A stretch of DNA of 64,000 nt from Halomonas binhaiensis (lineage in GTDB: Bacteria; Pseudomonadota; Gammaproteobacteria; Pseudomonadales; Halomonadaceae): positions 2,046,001 to 2,110,000 of the forward strand of contig NZ_CP038437.2 in the NCBI RefSeq assembly GCF_008329985.2, given 5' to 3'. A program made the translations under genes and the position numbers. Numbering within the stretch: position 1 is the stretch's first letter; every line of letters begins with the position of its first letter. Shown here piece after piece: positions 27,501 to 36,641 of the stretch. The notes beneath the pieces are model-generated. The model worked only from the letters and a program-made list of their open reading frames with translations, was not told the origin of the DNA and searched no databases.

Positions 27501-27659
27501 GCAAGTAACAATGAGCAGCCACATGACAATAAAATCGTTACGAGGGCGCTAGTTTAGCCAAGGGCGGTGCCTGCCTGCCAGCACCAAGAACCCGCAGCTC
27601 GTCATCGCGCAGTGGGAACTGACATGTGATAATACGCACAGTCTTAGCAAGGAGTGCCC

Positions 27660-29366
27660 ATGGATTCGATCAACACCCTTTTTCTTTTCTGCGGCACCTT
27701 GATCGCATTGAGCGTATTGGCCAGTCGTCTCTCGGCAATGGCTGGAGTGCCGTTGCTGTTGCTCTTCCTCGGACTTGGCATGCTGGCCGGGGAAGAAGGG
27801 CTTCTGGGCATTGCCTTTGATGACTATTCACTGGCCTTCGTGATTGGCCATTTGGCTTTGGCCATGATTCTGCTCGATGGTGGCCTGCGTACTCGTCTGA
27901 AAACTTTCCGCGTGGGCTTCCGCCCAGCTCTTGGCCTTGCCACCATTGGCGTTTTTATTACCAGCGGCATTGTCGGTGTGTTGGCCATGTGGGTGTTCGA
28001 CCTCACCTTGATGCAGGGCTTGCTGGTTGGAGCCATTGTCGGCTCGACGGATGCCGCAGCAGTATTTTCCATGCTCAGCGGTAGTGGCTTGAATCTCAAT
28101 GAGCGGGTAGGGGCCACGCTGGAAATCGAGTCCGGTACCAACGACCCTATGGCGATCTTCCTTACCCTGGTGCTGATCGAGGCGTTGGTAGGGGATCTCG
28201 GTGGCCCCCTGGATATGCTGTGGTTCTTTATCCAGCAGTTTGCCATGGCCGTGGTCATTGGCTTGGGGGCAGGTTGGTTGAGTGCTCGACTGCTGAGTTA
28301 TCTCGATCTGGCGCCAGGATTGTATTCCTTGCTGGCCCTGGCGCTGGGCTTCTGTGTATTTGGCCTGACGGCGGCACTGGGAGGCAGTGGCTTCCTGGCG
28401 ATCTACCTGACGGGACTAATGATCGGCAACCGCCAGGGGCGGCATCTTAATTTCATTCTTCCGGTTCATGATGGCCTTGCCTGGCTGAGTCAGATCGGTC
28501 TGTTCCTGGTGCTGGGGCTGCTGGTGACTCCCTCGGCGTTGCTGGAAGTGATTCTGCCGGCCTCTATTGTCGCTCTGGCGCTGATCTTCATCGCCCGCCC
28601 ATTGGCGGTAGTCCTGACGTTGAAGCCTTTCTTTCATTTTCGTTGGCGGGAAGTGGCTTTTATCTCCTGGGTCGGCCTTCGGGGGGCGGTGCCAATCGTG
28701 CTGGCCATTTTCCCGGTCATCGGTGGGGTTGAGCATTCTGCGCTGTATTTCAATGTGGCCTTTGCCGTAGTGCTGCTGTCGTTGTTGATCCAGGGAGGGT
28801 CTTTGCCTTGGGTGGCCAGGCGGCTCAAAGTGATGGTTCCTGACCGCGTGACGCCGAACCATCGCGGCCCCTTGGGGGTTCTCCCTGAGAATGATTTTGA
28901 GATGTTTGTCTACAGAGTCGAGAATTCGGATCTCGAAGATGTTCCTATCCGCCTGTTGCGGTTCCCCTCCGGGGCGTTGATCTCGGCATTGTTCAGAGAA
29001 CACGTGATGCTTCACCCCAAGGGAAGTACACGCTTGAGCCAGGGAGATGTCATCTGCGTCATTGGGCGTGATGATGATCTACCCGCGTTGAACCGACTTT
29101 TCAATGGTGAGGCGAAGCTGAAACAACAGAGGGCCTTTTTTGGTACCTTCACTCTAGATGCGGAAGCACGGATGGGGGATGTTGCGGATGCCTATGGCCT
29201 GACCTTGAGCCCGGGAGAGGCTGCCCTCAGCCTGGGAGATTTCATGGCATTGCGCGTTGGTGGGCATCCTGTGGTAGGAGACGATGTCGACTGGCATGGC
29301 ATCCATTGGGTGGTCAACGAAATGGAAGGCAACCACATCACCAAGGTAGGCTTGCGTCTTTATTGA
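27660..29366 (+). CDS. K+/H+ (cation/proton) antiporter, NhaP2/CvrA type
   Basis: A 568-residue CPA1 antiporter. Residues 1-390 contain about 12 membrane helices with the conserved GSTDAAAVFSMLSGSGL and ESGTNDPMAIFLTL ion-site regions. An RCK C-terminal domain (about 400-480, DLEDVPIRLLRFPSGALIS) and a CorC/HlyC-type domain at the end follow. This architecture is that of NhaP2/CvrA, which exports K+ (or Na+) in exchange for protons and helps regulate cell volume and turgor. ATG 27660 follows AAGGAG; a GTG two codons earlier is less likely. Confidence 0.93.
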   Translation: MDSINTLFLFCGTLIALSVLASRLSAMAGVPLLLLFLGLGMLAGEEGLLGIAFDDYSLAFVIGHLALAMILLDGGLRTRLKTFRVGFRPALGLATIGVFITSGIVGVLAMWVFDLTLMQGLLVGAIVGSTDAAAVFSMLSGSGLNLNERVGATLEIESGTNDPMAIFLTLVLIEALVGDLGGPLDMLWFFIQQFAMAVVIGLGAGWLSARLLSYLDLAPGLYSLLALALGFCVFGLTAALGGSGFLAIYLTGLMIGNRQGRHLNFILPVHDGLAWLSQIGLFLVLGLLVTPSALLEVILPASIVALALIFIARPLAVVLTLKPFFHFRWREVAFISWVGLRGAVPIVLAIFPVIGGVEHSALYFNVAFAVVLLSLLIQGGSLPWVARRLKVMVPDRVTPNHRGPLGVLPENDFEMFVYRVENSDLEDVPIRLLRFPSGALISALFREHVMLHPKGSTRLSQGDVICVIGRDDDLPALNRLFNGEAKLKQQRAFFGTFTLDAEARMGDVADAYGLTLSPGEAALSLGDFMALRVGGHPVVGDDVDWHGIHWVVNEMEGNHITKVGLRLY

Positions 29367-29429
29367 GATTGTCGGGCGCAAGCCGAAATGTGTAGAAGTA
29401 AGCTGAAGTGTCAGGAGCAAGAATCTAGC

Positions 29430-29690
29430 TTACTGTGAGGTTTGCTGGGCGTCGGTGTCGCGACGATAGAGCTCCCATGTGTCCACCAGCGTTCCATCTG
29501 GCAGGCGGCAATCACTGCTCTCTCCGGCTGCTGTCTGTCGGCGCTCTAGGGTGCCGCCTTTTTCCAGGCAGTGCACGGAGGCAGGGTTGGGCATGCCAAT
29601 GCTTTTCTGGTTGTCCGGTTGTGGTGGGTTCTGCGCGGCGCATCCTGCTAACGTCAGTGAGCATGCCATTGCTGCTATCCATTCCTTCAT
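29430..29690 (-). CDS. DUF333-type small lipoprotein
   Basis: An 86-residue protein with a lipoprotein signal (MKEWIAAMACSLTLAGC, lipobox LAGC). It has the DUF333 core GMPNPASVHCLEKGGTLE...DCRLPDGTLVDTWELYR, in which two cysteines probably form a disulfide. Members are periplasmic and of unknown function, sometimes fused to META/HslJ domains. GAGGAA lies upstream of the ATG. It is a single gene convergent with nhaP2. Confidence 0.85.
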   Translation of the reverse strand: MKEWIAAMACSLTLAGCAAQNPPQPDNQKSIGMPNPASVHCLEKGGTLERRQTAAGESSDCRLPDGTLVDTWELYRRDTDAQQTSQ

Positions 29691-30200
29691 GAACTTTCCT
29701 CTCTACGGTGAGATACGGCTGCCTATCCGGGCAGCCCCGGAGTGACAAGAGTAGCGAACGTTGAGGGCGGCGCAAAGACATTCGCTCACCCAAAAGCCGG
29801 ACATGCCTGATTGAAATGTAAAGATATCCTGGCCGTATCATCGACTTTGATGCGGTGATCGGGTTGCCATGGAGGATGACATAAGACTGTTGTTTCAAGC
29901 CCAATGCTCATTCACCCGCTGCTTCATGTCTAGAGTGCGCCCTCGATTGGGCTGCCAACCGCAAAGGTATTTCTGCTTCCTTCTGTCTTGCCATGCTGGA
30001 TGCCCATTATGGCGAGACGTTTGCCATTCATTATGAAGAATTGATGTGGGGTATTGCGCGATGACGCATTTACCACCAGCATAGTATTGTCGGTCAGTGG
30101 ATCTGGACCGATGTCGCAATGCGAAAGCCAGTGAAAGACGCAGGTGTAGATAAGGCATTTGGGATAAGCATCTTTCCCAATCTGCTGACAGGAGAATGTA
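29691..30200. other. Intergenic region without a recognisable gene
   Basis: 510 bp between the lipoprotein gene and the next small gene. Openings on the - strand here have no start signals and no protein-like composition. I see no RNA gene. Confidence 0.4.
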
Positions 30201-30398
30201 ATGAATAACTATGAAATCCATGATCTGGCTTCGGAAATGGCTGAGTCTCACAGTGCTTACAAGCTGGCACGTGAGGTGTTGAAATTGCGTGAAACAGTAG
30301 CGGGGCTGGAAGCTGAACGTGATGCTCTGACGGTGAGGTGTGAGCAGCTACAGGACGCAATAGGAAAAGTCTTCGGCAATTCGAAGTCGAATGCATGA
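30201..30398 (+). CDS. Small coiled-coil protein, unknown function
   Basis: A 65-residue soluble protein. Residues 5-55 form an obvious heptad coiled coil (LAREVLKLRETVAGLEAERD) with mostly charged outer positions. A good AGGAGA lies 6 bases before the ATG, which together with the composition supports a real gene. I do not recognise a family. Confidence 0.6.
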   Translation: MNNYEIHDLASEMAESHSAYKLAREVLKLRETVAGLEAERDALTVRCEQLQDAIGKVFGNSKSNA

Positions 30399-31006
30399 GC
30401 AGTATAGTAAAAAAACACTAGGCTTGTTCATTACAAACCTAATGCTTGTACGATGTTTTCTCTAGTAAACTATGCTGCCATGATATCAGAGGAGGAAATA
30501 GAGTAGGCTGGTCGGGCATAGTGGAAAAAATAGCGAGAAGTACGCCCTGAATGGAATCGGGGCGTAAGATGAATTCCAAGTCAGATATTCTCCCCATTAT
30601 ATATCTTGTTTGCTTGTTTTTATGAAATATTCGGCCATATAAACCACGCGCTACATGCTGAGAACGACTATTGGCTGGCATCATTTAAAACTCATGACTC
30701 CCGTGTTTATTTTCCTTGCATGTGACGAAATAGAAGGCCTCTAATATGATCGTCCATCGATTATTAGAAGTTCTGCCTTCTCATCGTTCATTCTCGCGTA
30801 TTCTGGTGCCTGATGAGATCAGGAAGTGGAGGAAGTAGTTTGCTCCCGGTCATTGCTTGCGCGATTTGGCATATAGTGCAAAATGACAGAAGGACTAGCT
30901 CTACTTGACCTACCCAAGGGGAGTGGTCGCGATATGCGAGTTCTTGCTGGCTTGAGAAGCAGAGCTGTGAGGCAGTGGTGTCGCCAGGCGTTCAGGGGGA
31001 TGCGCA
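30399..31006. other. Intergenic region without a recognisable gene
   Basis: About 600 bp, AT-richer than its neighbours. Two - strand openings (near 30439-30684 and 30819-31007) lack ribosome-binding sites and protein-like composition, so I leave them out. Confidence 0.4.
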
Positions 31007-31363
31007 ATGAACAGGCAGAGGGAACTGATATATGATGTTGGAACTCGTTGCGTCAGCAGCACCCTAGGGCGCTATGAAGCCTTCGCTCCAGATCTCCCCG
31101 GCTTTCGTGTTGAGATGGATAGTGAATTTGGTGCTTACAGACAGGCCCAGCAAGCGCTAATCGAGCACCTGGCATCATTGAGTGCAGCAGGAAAGTCGAT
31201 TCCTGTCCCTCAGATGAATGGTCGTTACCTGGGCGACAAGCACTATGCCGGTGTGGTGTGGCACTTTCTGAAAGTGAACCTCGGACCCAGAAAAGCGGGA
31301 ACGCCGATGGTGGAGCCAGTGTTTCCTGACTTTCTGGAAGATGAATTTACACATCTGGACTGA
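31007..31363 (+). CDS. HicB-like protein without a HicA partner
   Basis: A 118-residue protein. The segment YEAFAPDLPGFRVEMDSEF, followed by AYRQAQQALIEHLASLSAAG and SIPVPQ, reproduces the partial RNase-H fold of HicB antitoxins (beta strands with PDLPG, an alpha helix, then IPxP). No HicA-type dsRNA-binding toxin ORF is present on either side, and the usual C-terminal DNA-binding domain is not recognisable (the tail is VNLGPRKAGTPMVEPVFPDF). It may be an orphan antitoxin relic or a regulator. Confidence 0.6.
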   Translation: MNRQRELIYDVGTRCVSSTLGRYEAFAPDLPGFRVEMDSEFGAYRQAQQALIEHLASLSAAGKSIPVPQMNGRYLGDKHYAGVVWHFLKVNLGPRKAGTPMVEPVFPDFLEDEFTHLD

Positions 31364-31588
31364 AGATGTCATTGCGCTGTCCGGATGATGCATCATCGTG
31401 TCACTTTGCACTGAAACGATCGTGTCGGTGCTCCAGAGGTCTAGATTCCGTCAAGCGCCCCTACCTATTGTGCGCTCAATGCTTGCTGGCACAACAAGGA
31501 TGGCCCGTGTAGCATAACCCTACAATTATTGGCGCCCCGATGATGAGCTTGATCGATAGATGAACTTGATCCGTAAAGGGTTTTTGCA

Positions 31589-32302
31589 ATGAGTGCACCT
31601 GAGAACCGCTTTTCTGATGTTGAGCGGCAAGGGCTTTATCGTGCCATTCGTGAGCGACGGGATGTGCGCTCCCAATTTCTCCCAGATCCAGTTCCTCCCG
31701 ATGTGTTTGCGCGCTTGCTGCAGGCCGCGCACCATGCGCCTTCGGTTGGGTTCATGCAGCCTTGGGATTTCATTGTTATCGAGAGCCTGGAAGTGAGGCG
31801 TGCCGTCAAGGCGATTTTTCAGCAGGAAAATCGCAAGGCATCCGAGAATTATGCAGGAGATCAGGCGGCACTTTATCGTGGCCTGAAGCTGGAAGGCATT
31901 CTGGAAAGTCCGTTGAATCTCTGCATCACCTGTGATCGTAGGCGGGGTGGTGCTCATGTGCTGGGCCGTAACAGTATTGTGGAAACGGATCTGTTCAGCA
32001 CTTGCCTGGCAGTTCAGAACCTCTGGCTTGCTGCACGTGCTGAAGGCATTGGAATTGGCTGGGTCAGTATCCTGGACCAGGAGCAGTTGGCAAAAGTCCT
32101 GCGGTTGCCTGACGAGGTATATCCCGTAGCCTATTTGTGCCTGGGGTATGTGAGCGAATTTCTTCCCCGGCCTGAGCTTGAGGTGAAGGGATGGCGTTCC
32201 CGGCTGCCCTTGCAGGAGCTGGTGCATGGCGACCAGTGGGGGCAGACGCTGGAGAATGACCTGCTGGAATCAATGCTGATGAATGAGCATGACGCTCGTT
32301 GA
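31589..32302 (+). CDS. bluB: 5,6-dimethylbenzimidazole synthase BluB
   Basis: The 237-residue nitroreductase-fold flavoenzyme destroys FMNH2 with O2 to make the lower ligand of vitamin B12. The family motifs are visible: AIRERRDVRSQFLPDPVP at the N-terminus, AAHHAPSVGFMQPWDFIV, and the late AEGIGIGWVSILD and YVSEFLPRPELEVKGW regions. No other cobalamin gene and no cobalamin riboswitch is seen near it, so it would support remodelling or synthesis encoded elsewhere. The Shine-Dalgarno is weak. Confidence 0.92.
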   Translation: MSAPENRFSDVERQGLYRAIRERRDVRSQFLPDPVPPDVFARLLQAAHHAPSVGFMQPWDFIVIESLEVRRAVKAIFQQENRKASENYAGDQAALYRGLKLEGILESPLNLCITCDRRRGGAHVLGRNSIVETDLFSTCLAVQNLWLAARAEGIGIGWVSILDQEQLAKVLRLPDEVYPVAYLCLGYVSEFLPRPELEVKGWRSRLPLQELVHGDQWGQTLENDLLESMLMNEHDAR

Positions 32303-32471
32303 GTTGAACTCAATACCAAGTATGCGAAACGTCTAGCCAGGAAGTCCAACGAACTATCTACGTTGATCGGGCAAAAACAAGCGAGGTTCCAGGCTGCGTG
32401 GGCTACGTTAATAGGTATCGATGACTTTCGATGATTGCTGACGCTGAGCCAGCAAGCGGAAGGAGGCGATT

Positions 32472-32663
32472 ATGATAAAACTGATGTGCGCCCATGATCA
32501 CTGTCCTATTTACCTCAACCCGGTTCATATTGTGTGGATGAAGCGGGAAGAGTCAGAGCATTGCACCAAGATCGTCACGCTGGAGGACCCTGAAGGTTAC
32601 TATGCCGTGCAGGAAGCACCAGAAGATATTCTTGAGCTGATAGGTGATGAAAGTTTTCGCTGA
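32472..32663 (+). CDS. Small FlbD-like protein, unknown function
   Basis: A 63-residue protein behind a very good AGGAGG. The start MIKLM, then the PIYLNPVHIVWM strand, IVTLEDPEGYYAVQEAPEDILELI and the length resemble FlbD-type small beta proteins (MIKLT..NG..F.LNPD.I pattern). No flagellar genes are nearby, so only the fold is suggested. A strong terminator follows 14 bp after the stop. Confidence 0.65.
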   Translation: MIKLMCAHDHCPIYLNPVHIVWMKREESEHCTKIVTLEDPEGYYAVQEAPEDILELIGDESFR

Positions 32664-32676
32664 CCACTCATGAACG

Positions 32677-32710
32677 CACCCGAAACCTGTGAGGATTCAG
32701 GTTTCGGGTG
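32677..32710. terminator. Bidirectional terminator between the FlbD-like gene and ompW
   Basis: A perfect 13-bp stem CACCCGAAACCTG / CAGGTTTCGGGTG with an 8-base loop lies between convergent genes. The T-tract is poor on both sides. Confidence 0.65.
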
Positions 32711-32762
32711 TACCTGCTAGCAGTATCAGGCGATAGACAGAGAGGCTAAGGCTCTACCTGTC

Positions 32763-33359
32763 TTAGAAACGATAAGTGAGGCCCGCCCCGATAACCAGAG
32801 GATCGATTTCAATCCCGCCGACATCCTTATCGTTGATAGTGATATCCGGGTCTACTTCAGCGTAGTGCCCATACATGCCTACCAGAATATTTTCGGTGAT
32901 GCTCAGGTCTACGCCTACCTGAGCGGCAAAGCCCCAGGAATCATCAATGTCCGCATCGAAATTGCTGTCAGTGTCGAAGTTGGTGTAATTGACACCGATA
33001 CCGGCGTACGGCTGGATGCGTGACACATGTCCACCGAGCGGGAAGTAGTTGAGCATCAAGTTGACCGGGGTGCTCTCGATGGTGCCATGGCCGCTCAGTT
33101 CCTGCTTTGCAGTCTGGCTGCCGTTCAATTCCACACCGAAGTTGTTGTGGAACAGGTAGCCTGCGCCATATCCGAAAACGATGTCATCGTCGACACTCTG
33201 CTTTTCACTGTCGACCTTGAAGGTGCTCGAAGAAGAATCGGTCTTCTCGAAACCTGCGCGGACATAGATGTCACCAGCCTGGTAAGCCAACGCTGACTGG
33301 GCACTGAAAGCAGTCGTCGTCAATAGAGTAATGGCACCTAGCATACGTGCAGTTTTCAT
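32763..33359 (-). CDS. Outer-membrane beta-barrel protein, OmpW family
   Basis: A 198-residue protein with a signal peptide (cleaved near ALAYQAGD) and an eight-stranded barrel pattern ending in YRF, the C-terminal Phe needed for BAM assembly. The OmpW features are GDIYVRAGFEKTD at the start, PVNLMLNYFP and IQPYAGIGVNYTNFD in the middle, and DPLVIGAGLTYRF at the end. OmpW forms a narrow hydrophobic channel and is linked to osmotic and oxidative stress. The upstream GGAAGGGA is a good ribosome site. Confidence 0.92.
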   Translation of the reverse strand: MKTARMLGAITLLTTTAFSAQSALAYQAGDIYVRAGFEKTDSSSSTFKVDSEKQSVDDDIVFGYGAGYLFHNNFGVELNGSQTAKQELSGHGTIESTPVNLMLNYFPLGGHVSRIQPYAGIGVNYTNFDTDSNFDADIDDSWGFAAQVGVDLSITENILVGMYGHYAEVDPDITINDKDVGGIEIDPLVIGAGLTYRF

Positions 33360-33773
33360 TGGGTGATCCCTTCCTCGTGAATGGTTTATGGCGATTGTGC
33401 TTATATGCTGAATTTATATGAAGTGCTTATGTTCTTACTTATATGCGTACACATATAAAGTGCTTGTAGATAATGCTTACAATTACATTCGGCATGCTGC
33501 CTATTGTAAGGGGGTGGCTATTTTCATAAGCCTTTTACGTGGCGATCCTGCATTTCAAACGCACGTATGTATATTCAAACGCTTGTATGCAGGTGTCGTG
33601 AAAATGCCTCATAACCTTAACATAGACTCCATGTCCGCACTCATAAGCGCTACATGCAATTCGAAGCAGCTAGTATGATCAAGAAACCCACATCCGGATG
33701 TTGGTTAATTGTCATATGTGGTAACACATGTTGTCGAACTGGTTGGTTTGTGTGGTTTGTGTGGTTCATTTGA
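33360..33773. other. AT-rich intergenic region with short repeats
   Basis: 414 bp upstream of ompW. It contains several copies of the words TATATG and AAGTGCTTA (near 33400-33470). No gene is supported. Confidence 0.4.
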
Positions 33774-35555
33774 CTATTTACCCAGTGGCCATCCAAGCAG
33801 TAATACTGTCAGTGTCGCTATACCCACGATGGCATTCATTGGCAGGCCAACACGCAGGAAGTCGGCAAAACGATAGTTTCCCGGGCCGTAGACCATCAAG
33901 TTGGTTTGGTAACCAAGTGGTGTCGCGAAACTGGCCGAGGCAGCCATCATGATGGCAAAGACAAAAGGCTCACTATTCAATCCTGACTGTTCAGTCAGTT
34001 GCAGTACGATGGGCAGCATCAGAATGGCAGCAGCGTTATTGGTAATGACTTCCGTCAGCAGTGATACGGTGACATAGGTCAGTACCAGCAAGAGCCAGGG
34101 ATGCCCTCCGCTGAGGTTGATGATGCTGGATGCCAGGTACTCGGCGACACCGGTTTGCTCGAGTGCATTCCCCAATGCGAAGGAAGCGGCGATGGTCAGG
34201 ATCACGCTCAGGTCCAGGCTACGCTCAGCCTGGCTGATCGAACAGCAGCGAGTCATGAGCATGAGGCCTGCGCCGACAAGAGCGGCATTGAGCATGCTGA
34301 TGACCCCGAAGCTGGCCAAGGATATGACGCCTATCAAGATTGCCCAGGCCAGCCAGGCTCGGCCATGACGCGGCGTTTCTGCATCCAGGTCACTGACCAG
34401 GAGAAAGTCCTTGTTGTAGCGCTGGCGGCTGATGAAAGCGGGGCGCGCTTCCAGCAGCAGGGTGTCTCCTGCTTCGAGTCTGATGGTACCTAGGTTGCCA
34501 CGAACTCGTTCGCCATTTCGGGCGACGGCCAGTACAGCAGCGCCATATCGATCCCTGAAGCGGGCATCACGAATGGCATGGCCTACAGCAGCACAATGGG
34601 GAGAGACGACAGCTTCGACAAGACAGCGTTCAGGTCGCTGTTTCATCAATGCCTGTGAATGGCCGTTTTCGGCAGATGGCACGATACCGTGGATTCGCAG
34701 CAGGTCAGAAATTGATTCGGTGTCCCCGGCGAAGACCAGGCGATCACCTCCGCGCAGTCGCTCTTCCGAGGAAACCGCTGCGAGCACGTTACCATCACGC
34801 TCGATTTCCACCAGATAGACACGCTTGAGGTGACGGAGTCCGGCGGCCTCGATGGTCTTTCCCACCAATGGTCCATCGTGTGCGACGGTGACTTCCAGGG
34901 TGAACTCACGAAGATTGGCAAACGCCGACTGGCTTTCATGATTGGGCAGCCAGCGAGGGAAAAACAACCAGATAAAGAAAAGGCCAACCGCAGCCACAGG
35001 AAGACTGATAGCCGTAATAGCAAAGATTCCAAAGCCATCGTTTCCGGTCAGGCTCTGATACTGAGCATTGACGATCAGGTTGGTGCTAGTGCCGATCAGG
35101 GTCAGGGTTCCGCCAAGGATGGCGCAATAGCTTAAAGGGATCATCAACTTCGATGGTGCAATACCGATCTTGCGCGACCAGGTATGGATGGCCGGGATCA
35201 TGGTCGCGACGACTGGCGTGTTGTTGAGAAAAGCACTGAGCAGAGTGACCGGGCCGAAAATGCGTAGCAATGCCGTACGCTCATTTCTGGGGGTTCCCAG
35301 TGTTCGGTTGACGAGCATGTCCGCGGCACCTGAGGCGTGCATGCCAGCTGCGACCACAAACATGGCAGCGACGGTCATCAGGCCGGAATTGCTGAACCCA
35401 GCAAGTACAGCACTGCTATCCAGGATGCCGGATAGGCTCAAGATGGTCAGAACCCCCATCATGACCAGATACGGCTTGATCGGGGTGAAAACCAATGTCA
35501 GCAATGCGCTTGCCATCAATGCAAGAGACACCCAGCCTTGCCACTCCATGTCCAT
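33774..35555 (-). CDS. SLC13/DASS-family transporter with two RCK_C domains
   Basis: The 593-residue inner-membrane protein has two blocks of membrane helices (about 5-195 and 385-590) flanking two tandem RCK_C (TrkA-C) domains (about 205-370). The latter show REFTLEVTVAHDGPLVGKTI and RCLVEAVVSPHCAAVGHAI starts. The first helix block has FSNSGLMTVAAMFVVAAG and the GTSTNLIVNAQ motif of SLC13-like carriers; the second has ITNNAAAILMLPI and GYQTNLMVYGPG. Relatives take up sulfate, dicarboxylates or other anions with Na+. The substrate is unknown. Confidence 0.9.
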   Translation of the reverse strand: MDMEWQGWVSLALMASALLTLVFTPIKPYLVMMGVLTILSLSGILDSSAVLAGFSNSGLMTVAAMFVVAAGMHASGAADMLVNRTLGTPRNERTALLRIFGPVTLLSAFLNNTPVVATMIPAIHTWSRKIGIAPSKLMIPLSYCAILGGTLTLIGTSTNLIVNAQYQSLTGNDGFGIFAITAISLPVAAVGLFFIWLFFPRWLPNHESQSAFANLREFTLEVTVAHDGPLVGKTIEAAGLRHLKRVYLVEIERDGNVLAAVSSEERLRGGDRLVFAGDTESISDLLRIHGIVPSAENGHSQALMKQRPERCLVEAVVSPHCAAVGHAIRDARFRDRYGAAVLAVARNGERVRGNLGTIRLEAGDTLLLEARPAFISRQRYNKDFLLVSDLDAETPRHGRAWLAWAILIGVISLASFGVISMLNAALVGAGLMLMTRCCSISQAERSLDLSVILTIAASFALGNALEQTGVAEYLASSIINLSGGHPWLLLVLTYVTVSLLTEVITNNAAAILMLPIVLQLTEQSGLNSEPFVFAIMMAASASFATPLGYQTNLMVYGPGNYRFADFLRVGLPMNAIVGIATLTVLLLGWPLGK

Positions 35556-35798
35556 TTACCTTCTGCTTGGGAAAGGGCAAGAGTACTGGGTGTCCTAATA
35601 ACCAAAAATATTAAATCCAGATATTCTTATCAGGAAAAAAGATAAGTGGCTGCCGGAATCAGCATCGCCAATGGTTGGCCTTAGGCGAGAGTGTAGGGGG
35701 ATTATGATGCATGTGCAGTGGATGATATTAAAAGCATGATGCAAGTTACGTCACGTTACGAAAAGAAAGATAATGATTTAAAACAGAACGATATCCGT

Positions 35799-35827
35799 TT
35801 GACGTCTGCAGTGGCGTCGGCAATAGT
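35799..35827 (+). promoter_or_regulatory. Promoter of microcin-like peptide gene 1
   Basis: TTGACG (35799-35804), 17 bases, then AATAGT (35822-35827), 51 bases before the ATG. The same arrangement, with C immediately before AATA, precedes four other peptide genes in this locus. Confidence 0.6.
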
Positions 35828-35878
35828 CAATCATGCGGTCCAGAAATAATTAATACTAACGCAGCATCTGGAGGGGTT

Positions 35879-36148
35879 ATGTCTGAGTCTACTCTACGTG
35901 TTTTGAGTAACGATGAAATCGACGTGGTTGCCGGTGGTATCAGCTTTGATGATGCTTATAGCGACTTCATGCAAGGTGGTGCTCTGCTCGGTGGCGGTGC
36001 GGCTAGCCTGATTGCTAGCGCCTACACGGGTATTGCTCTGACACCTGCTCTCATCATCGGGTCTCTGACTGGTCTGCTGGGGAGTCTAGGCGGGCTGACA
36101 GGAGGTCTTACAGGTGGCGTGACAGGAGGGCTGCCGCTCCTGTCATAA
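35879..36148 (+). CDS. Microcin-like double-glycine peptide precursor 1
   Basis: An 89-residue precursor. Residues 1-20 form a double-glycine leader (MSESTLRVLSNDEIDVVAGG) of the class II microcin type. Microcin V has R-T-L-x-x-x-E-x-x-x-V-S-G-G in the same positions. A C39 peptidase exporter would be expected to cut after Gly20. The 69-residue core is Gly/Ala/Leu-rich, cysteine-free and hydrophobic: ISFDDAYSDFMQGGALLGGG, then AYTGIALTPALIIGSL and a C-terminal run of LTGG/VTGG repeats. It is a close paralogue of the peptides at 50052 and 53001. GGAGGGG precedes the ATG, and it has its own promoter and terminator. Its activity as a toxin is inferred, not shown. Confidence 0.82.
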   Translation: MSESTLRVLSNDEIDVVAGGISFDDAYSDFMQGGALLGGGAASLIASAYTGIALTPALIIGSLTGLLGSLGGLTGGLTGGVTGGLPLLS

Positions 36149-36191
36149 GCCTTCTGGAGCGTCACTCAAGCACCTGGAATATCATGTAGTT

Positions 36192-36220
36192 GAAGGCAAT
36201 GCCCTGGAGGCATTGCCTTC
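36192..36220 (+). terminator. Terminator of peptide gene 1
   Basis: A 12-bp stem GAAGGCAATGCC / GGCATTGCCTTC, loop CTGGA, then TTTTGTTT. The GGCAATGCC half-site recurs in the terminators of four other peptide genes here. Confidence 0.88.
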
Positions 36221-36292
36221 TTTTGTTTCATGAAGTCGTTTGGCCAGGCTTTTCATGAGAGCAAAAGGCATGCAGCGTGATTTGATATACAC

Positions 36293-36376
36293 ATCTAGAA
36301 AGTTAAGCAGACCTCGATTGCAACCCCCATGATGATGCCAATCATCACTCCCATGGTTGTCCATATCCATAACTTC
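36293..36376 (-). CDS. Possible 27-residue single-helix membrane peptide
   Basis: A short open frame encodes a 27-residue peptide, MKLWIWTTMGVMIGIIMG followed by VAIEVCLTF. It is one hydrophobic helix with a basic start, as expected of a small membrane protein. The ribosome site is weak (AGAGAAC), and I found no homologue by eye. It may be a small subunit or an immunity-type peptide, or chance. Confidence 0.3.
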
Positions 36377-36641
36377 ATTCTGTGTTCTCTGCGTATTGTA
36401 TTCTCGATATGTCGAAAGCTGCGGCTTCTGTTGGCAGCAGTATATTTTGGGTCTCAGAGTAACCTTCGAAAGTGATGATGCAAAGTGGGGGCGACATTTG
36501 ATCAACTTGTCCTACCACAATAGAGGTATATCAGTGCATATGCAGAAGGCCCCTTTATTAAGGGGCCTGTATTGGTTTGAAGGAAAGACAGTGAGCTTGC
36601 TGCTCTGCCGGTTTCGATGAAAGGATTTTTCGGCTCCGATG

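Noticed and set aside
30439..30684. Minus-strand 81-residue frame in the 30.4-31.0 kb spacer
   Set aside because: No ribosome-binding site, no recognisable domain and biased composition.
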